Assembly (NCBI GenBank): GCA_036389315.1
Contig: DASVQF010000031.1
Location: forward strand, 62,001 to 126,000
From: DASQYE01 sp036389315
GTDB taxonomy: Bacteria; Acidobacteriota; Blastocatellia; Pyrinomonadales; Pyrinomonadaceae
Length of the DNA stretch: 64,000 nt
Direction: 5' to 3'
The notes below the pieces were generated by a model that worked only from the letters and a program-made list of their open reading frames with translations, had not been told where the DNA came from and ran no database searches. The position numbers and the translations under genes are program-made. Shown here in pieces: positions 1 through 7,023 of this stretch (its first letter is position 1; every line of letters starts with the position of its first letter).

Positions 1-1416
1 AAGAATGTATTCGACATTCAACAGGGTGTTGCCATAGGAATCTTTATTAAGCGTGCAAGTGGAAAGAAAAAGACCGCGACCGTGCAGCACGCACATTTAT
101 GGGGGCTGCGCGAGATTTACGAAGAGAATGAACACGTCGGGCGCGTTCTTACGGGTGGAAAATACCACTGGCTCTGGCAAAATGATCTAAGCACGACCTG
201 CTGGACGATACTTGAACCAAAATCACCGCATTATCTTTTCGTACCACAAGATAATGATTTAAGAGTTGAGTACGACAAAGCTCAGCCAGTTGTCCAAATT
301 ATGCCCGTAAATGGCTGGGGGGTTAAAACTAGAAGAGATTACTTGCTCGTAGACTTCTCTCGGACTGTTCTGGCAAGCCGTTTCCAAGACATACGTAAGC
401 TGTCAACTGAAGAAGCAATTAGTAAATATGGAATCAAAGAAGCTCCTCACTGGAATTTTGCCTCGGCCAAAAAGCAAATGAGAGAGGACACAGATAATAA
501 TGTCCGGGAGATTTTGTTCAGGCCCTTCGATATACGCTTTGTATATTACGAGAAATGTATGATTGAACGCGGCGATCATCGCTTCGATTTAATGCGACAC
601 TTGTTTGCAGAAAATCTTAGTCTTATTACTGTTAGGAGATCGGAGATCGCAGGGATACCACAGCACTTTTTTTGCAGCAAAATAATTTCTGTCCTTCATT
701 CTACCTCGGCAAAAGAAGCTAACTTCGTTTTCCCGCTTTATCTCTATCCCGATAACTTAAAAGCTAATCTTTTTGACACTGATGAGTCTACCAAAGCTCC
801 TAGCGGGCGGCGTGCGAATCTTGCGCCGGAGTTCGTTGCGGATTTTGCTGGGCGGTTGAAGATGGCCTTTATTCCTGACGGCAAGGGTGATCTTGATTCG
901 ACGTTTGGGCCGGAAGATGTGTTCGCGTACATGTACGCGGTCTTTCATGCGCCGACGTACCGGAGCCGTTATGCGGAGTTTCTGAAGATTGATTTTCCGC
1001 GTCTGCCGCTGACCTCGAAACCGGAGTTGTTTAGGGCTCTGTGCGCGCTCGGTGACGAGTTGGTCGGCCTGCATCTGATGGAGCGGCACGCGCCCGCCAT
1101 CACACGCTACCCGGTCGCGGGCGATAACATGGTCGAGGCCGTCCGTTACACGCAGCCGGACGAGGGCTCAACGACGGGGCGCGTCTGGATTAACCGGGAG
1201 CAGTATTTCGAGGGCGTGCCGCCCGAAGTCTGGGGCTTTCACGTCGGCGGCTACCAGGTCTGCCAGAAATGGCTCAAAGACCGTAAAGGGCGCAAACTGA
1301 CCTACGACGACCTCACACATTACCAGCACATAGTCTCGGCCCTGGCGGAAACTATCAGGCTCATGGCGGAAATTGATACAGTGATAGAAGAGTACGGAAG
1401 CTGGCCGCTGGATTGA
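1..1416 (+). CDS. Type ISP restriction-modification enzyme, C-terminal part (5' end outside window)
   Basis: The reading frame is open from base 1, so the N-terminal helicase/nuclease and methyltransferase parts lie upstream of the window. What remains resembles the C-terminal specificity region of single-chain type ISP (LlaBIII-like) enzymes. Near the start is FDIQQGVAIGIFIK, a form of the FDI-QGVA-I-K motif of this family. Later come RPFDIRFVYYE and MRHL followed by NLSLITVRR, also typical. The product would methylate adenine in a short asymmetric site and cut unmodified DNA. Base composition is striking: roughly the first 770 bases are AT-rich, whereas from about 790 the codons match the GC-rich neighbours. 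This suggests exchange of the target-recognition part. The stop TGA is at 1414-1416. An XRE regulator follows on the other strand. Confidence 0.82.
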   Translation, partial: KNVFDIQQGVAIGIFIKRASGKKKTATVQHAHLWGLREIYEENEHVGRVLTGGKYHWLWQNDLSTTCWTILEPKSPHYLFVPQDNDLRVEYDKAQPVVQIMPVNGWGVKTRRDYLLVDFSRTVLASRFQDIRKLSTEEAISKYGIKEAPHWNFASAKKQMREDTDNNVREILFRPFDIRFVYYEKCMIERGDHRFDLMRHLFAENLSLITVRRSEIAGIPQHFFCSKIISVLHSTSAKEANFVFPLYLYPDNLKANLFDTDESTKAPSGRRANLAPEFVADFAGRLKMAFIPDGKGDLDSTFGPEDVFAYMYAVFHAPTYRSRYAEFLKIDFPRLPLTSKPELFRALCALGDELVGLHLMERHAPAITRYPVAGDNMVEAVRYTQPDEGSTTGRVWINREQYFEGVPPEVWGFHVGGYQVCQKWLKDRKGRKLTYDDLTHYQHIVSALAETIRLMAEIDTVIEEYGSWPLD

Positions 1417-1487
1417 GATTTAGCGGGATAAAGCACCTATCTTCTGTCAATAAACGGCTTAGCTCTCGCCAGAGGGCTTTGTGCTGG

Positions 1488-1669
1488 CTAGAAAGTCCTT
1501 AATACCCACGCGAAAGTCCTTAATGCCGACGCGATAGTCCCTTCTGCCGACGCGTCGGCGGCTTATACCCGAGCGTCGGCACTTAATGCCGACGCGTTGG
1601 CATTAAGCGCCGGGGCGTCGGCAGAAGGCGCTGAGGCGTCGGCAGAAGCTTCCGGCTCGCCGGAAGCTT
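1488..1669. repeat. Inverted array of GCCGACGCG motifs
   Basis: This gene-free stretch between the restriction gene and the XRE regulator holds several copies of a short unit. On the left they read CTTAATGCCGACGCG or CTTCTGCCGACGCG. On the right they appear as reverse complements, with GCGTCGGCAGAAG at 1615-1627 and again at 1636-1648. It ends in a near-perfect palindrome at 1646-1669 (AAGCTTCCGGC, two bases, GCCGGAAGCTT). The array could fold on itself. Both strands carry Ala/Ser/Asp-rich open frames, but I see no ribosome binding site and do not call a gene. Confidence 0.6.
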
Positions 1670-1806
1670 CCGCCCGCGCGATGGTCTGGCGTGCCCGAGT
1701 GTCGGCTTTTCGTACGATCAGGGGAGATTTAAAGAAGGGACGCAGAGGATTGAAAACTACTGGCTTTGTCTTGAAAGTCCCGGAAAAGTGGCATTCAGCC
1801 GAAAAG

Positions 1807-2088
1807 TCAGGGGCGGGTGTGTTTCGGCCCGGCGGGTAACTTCTTCGGTAAATCCAGCGCATCATCGGCTAGAACGTCCATGCTGACACCCGCAAGGCGA
1901 GCGTATTGCAGCAGAATCATGAGCGTCGGCTCGCTTTTGTCCAGCTCGTAGTCTGAGATTCTTGTGTAGGGAATCTGGTCTTCGACTCCTAACCGTTTCC
2001 ATAATTCAGTCTGAGAAAGACCGAGGGCACTGCGAATCTGTAGCAGCTTTTCGGCCAACCGCTGTGGTCGCGGACGCGCGTGCCCCAT
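1807..2088 (-). CDS. XRE-family helix-turn-helix regulator
   Basis: A 93-residue protein with a Cro/cI-type helix-turn-helix. The run AEKLLQIRSALGLSQTEL carries the usual LR--LGLSQ-EL signature, followed by ISDYELDKSEPTLMILLQYA and a C-terminal VSMDVLADD, as in XRE DNA-binding domains. I start at the internal ATG at 2088, because AGGAGG lies 9 bases upstream, rather than at an in-frame codon at 2124. It probably binds operator DNA as a dimer. It lies convergent with the restriction-modification gene, separated by the repeat array, so a controller role is possible but unproven. Confidence 0.8.
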   Translation of the reverse strand: MGHARPRPQRLAEKLLQIRSALGLSQTELWKRLGVEDQIPYTRISDYELDKSEPTLMILLQYARLAGVSMDVLADDALDLPKKLPAGPKHTRP

Positions 2089-2130
2089 CAGAAGCGGCCT
2101 CCTGATAGGGTGACTGTCCCACAAAACAGC

Positions 2131-2159
2131 TTGCCTCTATCCGTTGTACCGGATAGAAT
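2131..2159 (+). promoter_or_regulatory. Predicted sigma-70 promoter for the candidate small RNA
   Basis: TTGCCT (2131-2136) and TAGAAT (2154-2159) are separated by 17 bases. Transcription would begin near 2166 and run into the hairpin and T-run ending at 2304. Assigned by eye. Confidence 0.45.
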
Positions 2160-2165
2160 ATGCTC

Positions 2166-2304
2166 GCTCAAGTTGTCCGCCGTGAGAATCCTTTTCTTCT
2201 CAACGGCGACGCTCATCACTCACACTGAGGCTGAGGCTTGAGACGACGCATTAGCCGTTGCTGGTTTTTCAAATAAAGCGGCGTGCATCATAACACGCTT
2301 TTTT
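2166..2304 (+). ncRNA. Candidate small structured RNA of about 140 nt
   Basis: No coding frame is evident here. A plausible promoter lies just upstream and an intrinsic terminator closes the unit. By eye the RNA can form an outer helix CTCAAG/CTTGAG (2167-2172 with 2237-2242). This encloses an 11-bp hairpin (2178-2188 with 2197-2208, one bulged A). The 3' end is a GCGTG/CACGC stem with T6. I do not recognise the family. It could also be the leader of the gene at 2596. The rest of the divergent intergenic region holds only the hairpins described separately. Confidence 0.35.
2281..2304 (+). terminator. Intrinsic terminator
   Basis: The stem GCGTG/CACGC (2281-2285 with 2294-2298) is followed by six T residues. 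It would end the candidate small RNA on the plus strand. Confidence 0.55.
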
Positions 2305-2345
2305 CTTTACTCTATGATCTCACCGGAACGATAGACAGGTTTTTC

Positions 2346-2453
2346 CGGGAGCGCGCGAAGAGGGGTGGCACGCGCTCTCGCTGCACGCCCGCTCTGAGGC
2401 CAGACGAGCGGGCTGTGCGCAGAGGCCGCCGTGATTAGGAGTCACGGCGGCCT
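2346..2453. other. Three consecutive strong GC-rich hairpins
   Basis: Three stems lie end to end. The first is 10 bp (2346-2355 with 2371-2380). The second is 12 bp with one bulge (2383-2394 with 2406-2418). The third is a perfect 12 bp stem (2423-2434 with 2442-2453). None is followed by a T-run, so they do not look like simple terminators. They may belong to a structured RNA, perhaps the leader of the gene at 2596, or be a DNA-level element. Orientation is unknown. Confidence 0.45.
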
Positions 2454-2595
2454 TGCTCACTCGCCACAGCGCGCCGTAAATTTTCTGCTTGCGCGAAAGC
2501 TTAGGCTCGCATAAGATGCGCGTGCCCTTGACTTTTAAAGGCTCACGCAAACCTTTTCAGCACGCTTCTCTTTACGCTCACAAAGGAGATAACTC

Positions 2596-2961
2596 ATGGC
2601 TAAAAATCAAACCAATCGCTTGAAACCTTCCGTTCAGCAGGCGGACGCCGACGCTCTCGTCGCGCTGCGAGGCATCACGGGCTATGCTCCGGCCAATGCT
2701 GCTTACACGATTGCGGCCGTCACTGCTGCCCAAGAGGATTTAATCAATGCACAGAACGCCGAATTGCAGGCTGAGACGGCAGCCGCGACGGCACGCGATG
2801 CCGCCGTCGAACGGGAATGGGAATTTCATAACCTGATTCTTGGCGTTAAAAAGCAGGTTATCGCGCAGTTCGGCGACGATTCACCGGAGGTGCAGGCGCT
2901 CGGGCTTAAACGAAAATCGGAGTATAAGTCGCCCAAGCGAAGTGAGAAGAGCGAGGGGTAA
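2596..2961 (+). CDS. Small helical hypothetical protein
   Basis: A 121-residue hydrophilic protein with a clear ribosome binding site (AAGGAG, 8 bases before ATG). The middle is Ala/Glu-rich and should form a long helix or coiled coil (AELQAETAAATARDAAVERE). The end carries KKQVIAQFGDDSPEVQALGLKR, a tail I associate with uncharacterised bacterial proteins of similar size. There is no signal peptide or membrane segment. Function is unknown. A heptamer-armed hairpin follows the stop within about 10 bases, and the next gene converges on it. Confidence 0.72.
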   Translation: MAKNQTNRLKPSVQQADADALVALRGITGYAPANAAYTIAAVTAAQEDLINAQNAELQAETAAATARDAAVEREWEFHNLILGVKKQVIAQFGDDSPEVQALGLKRKSEYKSPKRSEKSEG

Positions 2962-2969
2962 AGAATAGG

Positions 2970-3028
2970 GATGAGGGCCGCAGGGATGAAGAAAAGACAA
3001 AAGCTTTTCTTTCATCCCTGCGGCCCTC
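2970..3028. repeat. Heptamer-armed hairpin, GGGATGA type (copy B1)
   Basis: The left arm AGGGCCGCAGGGATGAA (2974-2990) is perfectly complementary to 3011-3027. The centre contains AAAAGCTTTT. It lies between two convergent genes, 12 bases after the upstream stop, and may act as a bidirectional terminator-like structure. It belongs to the repeat family seen at about 14 places in this window. Confidence 0.75.
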
Positions 3029-3041
3029 CGCCCTGCTTGTC

Positions 3042-3482
3042 TTAGCCGTTGACGGCGGCTGAGGCCGTACAGTGTTTGTCGAAGGCTGTGGTGAGCTCCT
3101 GGGCGATCTGTTGGGGGTCTTTGCCTTCGATCTGGTGGCGCTCCATGATGTAGATGAGCTTGCCGTCTTTTAAGAGGGCGATGGAGGGAGAAGAGGGTTG
3201 ATAGCCCGTGAAGTAGCTGCGGGCGCGCTCGGTGGCTTCGATGTCGGCCCCGGCGAAGACCGTGGCGACGCGGTCGGGCCGGACATCGTGTTGGAGCGCG
3301 AGGGCTATGCCGGGACGCGCTTTGCCTGCCGCGCAGCCGCAGACGGAGTTGACGACCATCATCACCGTGCCCTTGCTGTTCTTGACAAGGTCGTCCACTT
3401 GCTCGGGCGTGCGGGTCTCTTCAAAGCCGAGACGGGTTAAATCTTCTCTCATCGGTCTAATCATAAATTCCGGGTATGGCAT
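3042..3482 (-). CDS. BrxA/BrxB-family bacilliredoxin
   Basis: A 146-residue cytoplasmic thiol protein of the YphP/YqiW family, about the usual length. The active-site CGC motif is at residues 48-50 (NSVCGCAAGKARP), and the thioredoxin-like fold is implied by VFAGADIEATERARSYF and SPSIALLKDGK. The family removes bacillithiol from mixed disulfides in Firmicutes. In this organism the low-molecular-weight thiol partner is unknown, so a general disulfide reductase role is inferred. A good AAGGAGA precedes the ATG. It is the last gene of the nnr-tsaE operon (33-base gap). Confidence 0.85.
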   Translation of the reverse strand: MPYPEFMIRPMREDLTRLGFEETRTPEQVDDLVKNSKGTVMMVVNSVCGCAAGKARPGIALALQHDVRPDRVATVFAGADIEATERARSYFTGYQPSSPSIALLKDGKLIYIMERHQIEGKDPQQIAQELTTAFDKHCTASAAVNG

Positions 3483-3515
3483 CTCTTGTTCTCTCCTTCG
3501 ATGATTTGTTGCGTC

Positions 3516-3974
3516 TCATTCTAGCATAATGTTGATGTGGCGGGGCTCTTCGCCGTCGCCCGTGATGGAGACGCGCCAGACCGGAGGGGGCAGGCGATAT
3601 GGGCCCATGCGCGCGCCCCATTCGATGACGATGGAAGCCCGGGTGTCTGTGAGCAGGTCGTCGAGGTCTACGGCGTGCGCGGCCTGCGCGCCTTCGGGCA
3701 GGCGGTACAAGTCCAGGTGATAGAGCGTCAGGCTCTCTCCTTCGTAACGGTTGACGAGAGTGAAAGAGGGGCTCGTCACCTCCTCTTCGTCTATGCCGAG
3801 CGCGGCGGCCACTCCCTTGACGAAGATGGTCTTTCCGGCTCCGAGCGGGCCGTCAAGCAGCACTGTCTCGCCGCCCGCCAGAAAGTTGCCGAATTGCTCG
3901 CCGAGGCGAAAGGTCTCTTCCGGACTCGCCGTGACCCATTCTCCAACGGGAGGCGCAGCGGTGGGCCCACTCAT
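3516..3974 (-). CDS. tsaE: tRNA threonylcarbamoyladenosine biosynthesis ATPase TsaE
   Basis: A 152-residue P-loop ATPase of standard length. The Walker A motif is GPLGAGKT, followed by the family-typical TSPSFTLVNRYEG and a YHLDLYRL segment. TsaE works with TsaB and TsaD to install threonylcarbamoyl on A37 of tRNAs reading ANN codons. The ATG overlaps the stop of the upstream nnr gene by four bases (ATGA), which implies translational coupling. Linkage of tsaE to the NAD(P)HX repair gene is a common bacterial arrangement. Confidence 0.93.
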   Translation of the reverse strand: MSGPTAAPPVGEWVTASPEETFRLGEQFGNFLAGGETVLLDGPLGAGKTIFVKGVAAALGIDEEEVTSPSFTLVNRYEGESLTLYHLDLYRLPEGAQAAHAVDLDDLLTDTRASIVIEWGARMGPYRLPPPVWRVSITGDGEEPRHINIMLE

Positions 3975-5656
3975 GGACGCTCTCCTTCCGCGTCGAGCGT
4001 GCGGACGGCTTCCGAGAGATGCTCGCGAATGTCAGAGGCGGTCATCGTACGCATCCCCATGTCGCGCGCTGCCAAGTCACCAGCCAGGCCAGAGACGTAC
4101 AGGGCCGCGATGGTGGCATTGATAGTGGCAGGGAGCGCGTCCGCTTCGTCAAGCAGCGTGGCGAAAGCCTGCGCGACGAAGCTTGTGATAACGCCCGTCA
4201 GCGTGTCGCCCGAGCCTGCCGTGCCTAAGCCAGCGTTACCCGTCGGATTCACGTAAACGGAGCCGTCAGGCGCGGCGATCAGCGTGCGCGTGCCCTTGAG
4301 GACTAAGATCAGCGAGTGAGAGGCTGCGAAGTCGCGCGCCGCAGCGACGCGGTCTGCGAGCGCCGCGCTGTCTGTGGTTCCGAGCAGGCGCAGCATCTCG
4401 CCAGCGTGCGGGGTCAGGATGAGCGGGCGCTCAGGGCTGCCGCGCAACTCTGCGGGCCAGGGCGCGAGAGCGTTCAAGCCGTCTGCGTCTATGATGAGCG
4501 GGCGCGCACGGCGCTCGACTACTTCGCGGACGAAGCGGCGCGTGGCCTCTTCTGCGCTCGTCAAGCCTGGGCCCAGAGCGATGACGCTCGCGCGCTCCTG
4601 TAACTGCATGACGCGCTCGACCGCTTCCAGGCTGACAGCGCCTTCGGTTGTCTCAGCCAGCGCGGCCGTCATCACCTCCGGCATCAAGCGCGACAGAGCG
4701 GAAGCCTGCACCGACTCAGGCACGGCCAGAGTCACAAGGCCCGCGCCCGCGCGCATGCTGGCGTTGGCCGAGAGCACGGCCGCGCCCGTCAACGAGCGCG
4801 AGCCAGCGACGAGGAGCGCGTGGCCGTGCCTGTTCTTGTAAGAGTCAGGAAGGTATCGAGTCTGAACGAGCCAGCGGCGCGCGTCCTCCGCCTCGGTCAA
4901 AAAGAGCTTGGAGGTCGCGGCTTCAAGGAGGGCCGGTGGCGAGCCGATGGGCGCTATGTGTAGGCGGCCGTTGTGGGCACTGGCCGGCGGCAGGACGTTG
5001 GCCTGTTTGGGAGCCGTGAAGGTGACGGTCAGGTCTGCGCGAACCGCCTCGCCCATCACTTCGGCCGAATCCGCATTGAGCCCCGAAGGGATGTCCAGGG
5101 AGACTATGAGCGGGTCTGTCTCGTGTGCGCGCTCGCGTGCCTGACGCATGAGGGCCAGGTGCTCTACGACTTGCAGGGGGATGCCTGCGAGCGGGCGAGA
5201 GAGGCCCGTGCCGAACATGGCATCCACTATGATGTCGTAGGTGTGGCGCGGGCGCGAGACCTCTTCCCAGTCCGAGACAGTCTCGCACTCGACGAAGGTC
5301 AAAGGCGGAGGCGACTTGCGCGAGCCAGCCTCGAAGCTGGCCAGGCGACGCACGATCTCGAAATTGACGCGCGCGTCGCCCACGGTCGCGTCCACACGCC
5401 CCAGCAGCACCACGTCCGTTCGCACCCCCCCAAGCCACAGAGCCCGCGCCAGCGCAGCCCCGTCGCCCCCATTATTGCCGCGCCCGCAAATGATGCGCGC
5501 AGTCTTTCCGGCCAGGCCGCCGGGAACCTGCGCCGCTATCGAACGCGCAGCAGCGCCGGCCGCCGCCTCCATCAGGAGCAGGGAGGGCGTCGCGTAGCGC
5601 TCCGTCGTCAGGCGGTCAACGTCGCGCATCTCCGCGGCTGAGAGAATCCTTTGCAC
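3971..5656 (-). CDS. nnr: Bifunctional NAD(P)H-hydrate repair enzyme (epimerase plus ADP-dependent dehydratase)
   Basis: A 561-residue fusion. The N-terminal YjeF epimerase half (about 1-240) shows GRGNNGGDGAALAR, DAMFGTGL and LDIPSGLNAD. The C-terminal ribokinase-like dehydratase half (about 255-555) shows TPHAGEMLRLLG and NAGLGTAGSGDTLTG, the nucleotide-binding end of the family. The enzyme reconverts damaged hydrated NADH/NADPH to the active cofactor. The start is a GTG at 5656 with only a weak upstream GGGG. It is the first gene of an operon with tsaE and the bacilliredoxin. A stable hairpin lies just before the start (5674-5710), and a further structured leader lies upstream. Confidence 0.93.
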   Translation of the reverse strand: MQRILSAAEMRDVDRLTTERYATPSLLLMEAAAGAAARSIAAQVPGGLAGKTARIICGRGNNGGDGAALARALWLGGVRTDVVLLGRVDATVGDARVNFEIVRRLASFEAGSRKSPPPLTFVECETVSDWEEVSRPRHTYDIIVDAMFGTGLSRPLAGIPLQVVEHLALMRQARERAHETDPLIVSLDIPSGLNADSAEVMGEAVRADLTVTFTAPKQANVLPPASAHNGRLHIAPIGSPPALLEAATSKLFLTEAEDARRWLVQTRYLPDSYKNRHGHALLVAGSRSLTGAAVLSANASMRAGAGLVTLAVPESVQASALSRLMPEVMTAALAETTEGAVSLEAVERVMQLQERASVIALGPGLTSAEEATRRFVREVVERRARPLIIDADGLNALAPWPAELRGSPERPLILTPHAGEMLRLLGTTDSAALADRVAAARDFAASHSLILVLKGTRTLIAAPDGSVYVNPTGNAGLGTAGSGDTLTGVITSFVAQAFATLLDEADALPATINATIAALYVSGLAGDLAARDMGMRTMTASDIREHLSEAVRTLDAEGERP

Positions 5657-5673
5657 GCCCCGGATGATAACAG

Positions 5674-5710
5674 AGAGCCGCGCTCGGGGTTAAATTTCCC
5701 CGGCGCGGCT
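5674..5710 (-). promoter_or_regulatory. Strong hairpin in the nnr leader
   Basis: GAGCCGCG (5674-5681) pairs with CGCGGCTC (5703-5710), with further GGGG/CCCC pairing inside. It ends 18 bases before the GTG of nnr, close enough to influence initiation. There is no adjacent T-run on the minus strand, so a terminator is unlikely. Confidence 0.4.
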
Positions 5711-5731
5711 CAAAGCTTTGATGATTGAGGG

Positions 5732-5840
5732 CAAAAAAAAGGGCCGGCTGCCACCTCTAGCCGCCTGCCGCTCCGCTCAGCCATCCATTCCTTTTCGGTA
5801 TCTCAAGTAAAATACTAATCCGCGCGCTCCTCCAGAAAAT
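5732..5840 (-). ncRNA. Possible structured leader or small RNA upstream of nnr
   Basis: Read on the minus strand, this begins with TTCTGGAGGAGCG (5837-5825), passes GC-rich pairing segments and ends in CAGCCGGCCC followed by eight T residues (5739-5732), like a terminated RNA. The same 13-base motif followed by similarly spaced bases occurs in the leader of the PEP-CTERM gene at 6833-6845. No known riboswitch consensus is recognised. The remainder of the 5657-5961 gap holds the nnr-proximal hairpin and the PEP-CTERM terminator. Confidence 0.3.
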
Positions 5841-5848
5841 ATTTTAAG

Positions 5849-5898
5849 AAAAAAATGAGCCGGAACCTAGCTCTTTAAGGGGAGCTTTGTTCCGGCTC
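5849..5898 (-). terminator. Intrinsic terminator of the first PEP-CTERM gene
   Basis: GAGCCGGAAC (5857-5866) pairs with GTTCCGGCTC (5889-5898), with an inner AGCTC/GAGCT stem. On the minus strand it is followed by a run of seven T residues. Confidence 0.85.
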
Positions 5899-5961
5899 GT
5901 GGGAAGGAGGAATCAGGTAGCTATCACCAAAAGGGGGGCAGAAGGGGCGCGGTGCGCGCTC

Positions 5962-6723
5962 TTAGCCTTGTGGGCTCTCCTCCCTGGCCGCCTTGCGCCG
6001 TTTCCTCAGCTTGGCGGCGATTCCGGCCAGGCCCGTGCCGAGCAAGACCATCGTGGTCGGCTCAGGAACCTGCGGCGGCGGGTTGCCGGCAGAGCCTATG
6101 AAGAAGCTCTCGGGGCCGCCGTTCGCCTGTGTGATGTTGGCCGCCAATCCTACGTGCAGGCCGGTGCTGAAGACTGCTGCCAGACGAGCCTGCGCGGCCG
6201 CATCAAGACCGAACATGTAGTCGGAGTGGCCCTGTCCCTGTCCGAGTTCGGGAAGCACGGCCGCGCCGGAGCCGCCGAGCAGATTGGCCGAAAAGACCAG
6301 CGTGCCGTCGTCCTTCCAAACATTCAAGGTCAGGTTGTTGAGCGCTATGTCTTGCAGATTATTCTCGTTGATGTCGAAGAAGATGCGTACGTCGCTGGCC
6401 TGCGTAATCCCAAGCTGAGCGAACGTCAGAGTCCGCGTGTTGATTCCACGAAGCGCAGTGATCTGGCCCTGTGTAGCCTCGGCCACATCGCCCGTGGGAG
6501 TGTAACGTACTTCACCGATCTCGACGGTGGAGTTGCCGGGAAGTGGGCGCAGCGAAAGAATATGCTCGGCGCGATCATCGCCGCAGCCACGGCCGACGCC
6601 TGCCGGGAAGCAGGGGTTGGGGCCTAAAAGCACTATGCCGTCGGCGAAGGCGCTCGTGCTCGCAAGCCCCATGATGACGAGGGCTCCGAAGCAAAGCGCC
6701 ATTTTGGTGAAAAACTTCTGCAT
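5962..6723 (-). CDS. PEP-CTERM sorting-domain secreted protein
   Basis: A 253-residue exported protein. It has an N-terminal signal peptide (MALCFGALVIMGLASTSAFA) and a C-terminal sorting signal VPEPTTMVLLGTGLAG (from about residue 221) followed by a basic tail KLRKRRK. PEP-CTERM proteins are cleaved and handled by an exosortase (EpsH/XrtA type) and are linked to exopolysaccharide or biofilm surfaces. No exosortase is in this window. The central part is unlike any enzyme I recognise and contains FDINENNLQDIALNNL. TAGGAGGA lies 6 bases before the ATG. It has its own terminator and is separate from the paralogue at 7024. Confidence 0.85.
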   Translation of the reverse strand: MQKFFTKMALCFGALVIMGLASTSAFADGIVLLGPNPCFPAGVGRGCGDDRAEHILSLRPLPGNSTVEIGEVRYTPTGDVAEATQGQITALRGINTRTLTFAQLGITQASDVRIFFDINENNLQDIALNNLTLNVWKDDGTLVFSANLLGGSGAAVLPELGQGQGHSDYMFGLDAAAQARLAAVFSTGLHVGLAANITQANGGPESFFIGSAGNPPPQVPEPTTMVLLGTGLAGIAAKLRKRRKAAREESPQG

Positions 6724-6832
6724 TGTCGATTCCTCCTAAAGCTTGGCCTTCAAGATTGCACATGCGCCACCGGCAGCTTGCCCGAGCGGCTAATCTCTTT
6801 CCCTTACGCCCTTGTTAAAATCTCAATGCCGA

Positions 6833-6845
6833 CGCTCCTCCAGAA
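6833..6845 (-). promoter_or_regulatory. Leader motif shared with the nnr upstream region
   Basis: TTCTGGAGGAGCG on the minus strand is identical to 5825-5837. Both copies are followed by -CGG-ATT-G--ATTTTA and lie just downstream of a PEP-CTERM gene terminator. The 6724-7023 gap otherwise holds the ribosome binding site of the downstream gene and the terminator at 6904-6944. Confidence 0.35.
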
Positions 6846-6903
6846 TTATGTGCATTTATCAGCTATTACCGTCGAAATCAAGAGAAATTATCTGTTTCGG
6901 GTG

Positions 6904-6944
6904 GGTAAAACAGAATCGGCGTAAGACTTGAGCCTCACGCCGAT
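6904..6944 (-). terminator. Intrinsic terminator of the second PEP-CTERM gene
   Basis: ATCGGCGT (6915-6922) pairs with ACGCCGAT (6937-6944). On the minus strand the stem is followed by TCTGTTTTA. Confidence 0.7.
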
Positions 6945-7023
6945 CTGCGCAATTGAAGATTAAGGATTTAGAACTGTGTCGGAGCGACGGGGGAAATTGC
7001 TTCCTGGCCCTTGAAACCTGTGG

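Noticed and set aside
1597..1839. Ala/Ser-rich plus-strand ORF over the GCCGACGCG array
   Set aside because: It is a product of the repeat composition, lacks a ribosome binding site, and an equally open frame exists on the opposite strand.
2320..2550. 76-residue minus-strand ORF
   Set aside because: It overlaps the three hairpins, has no binding site and a composition unlike protein.
6757..6772. Sigma-54-like element upstream of the first PEP-CTERM gene
   Set aside because: GG and GC have the right spacing, but most other consensus positions fail, so it is likely chance.
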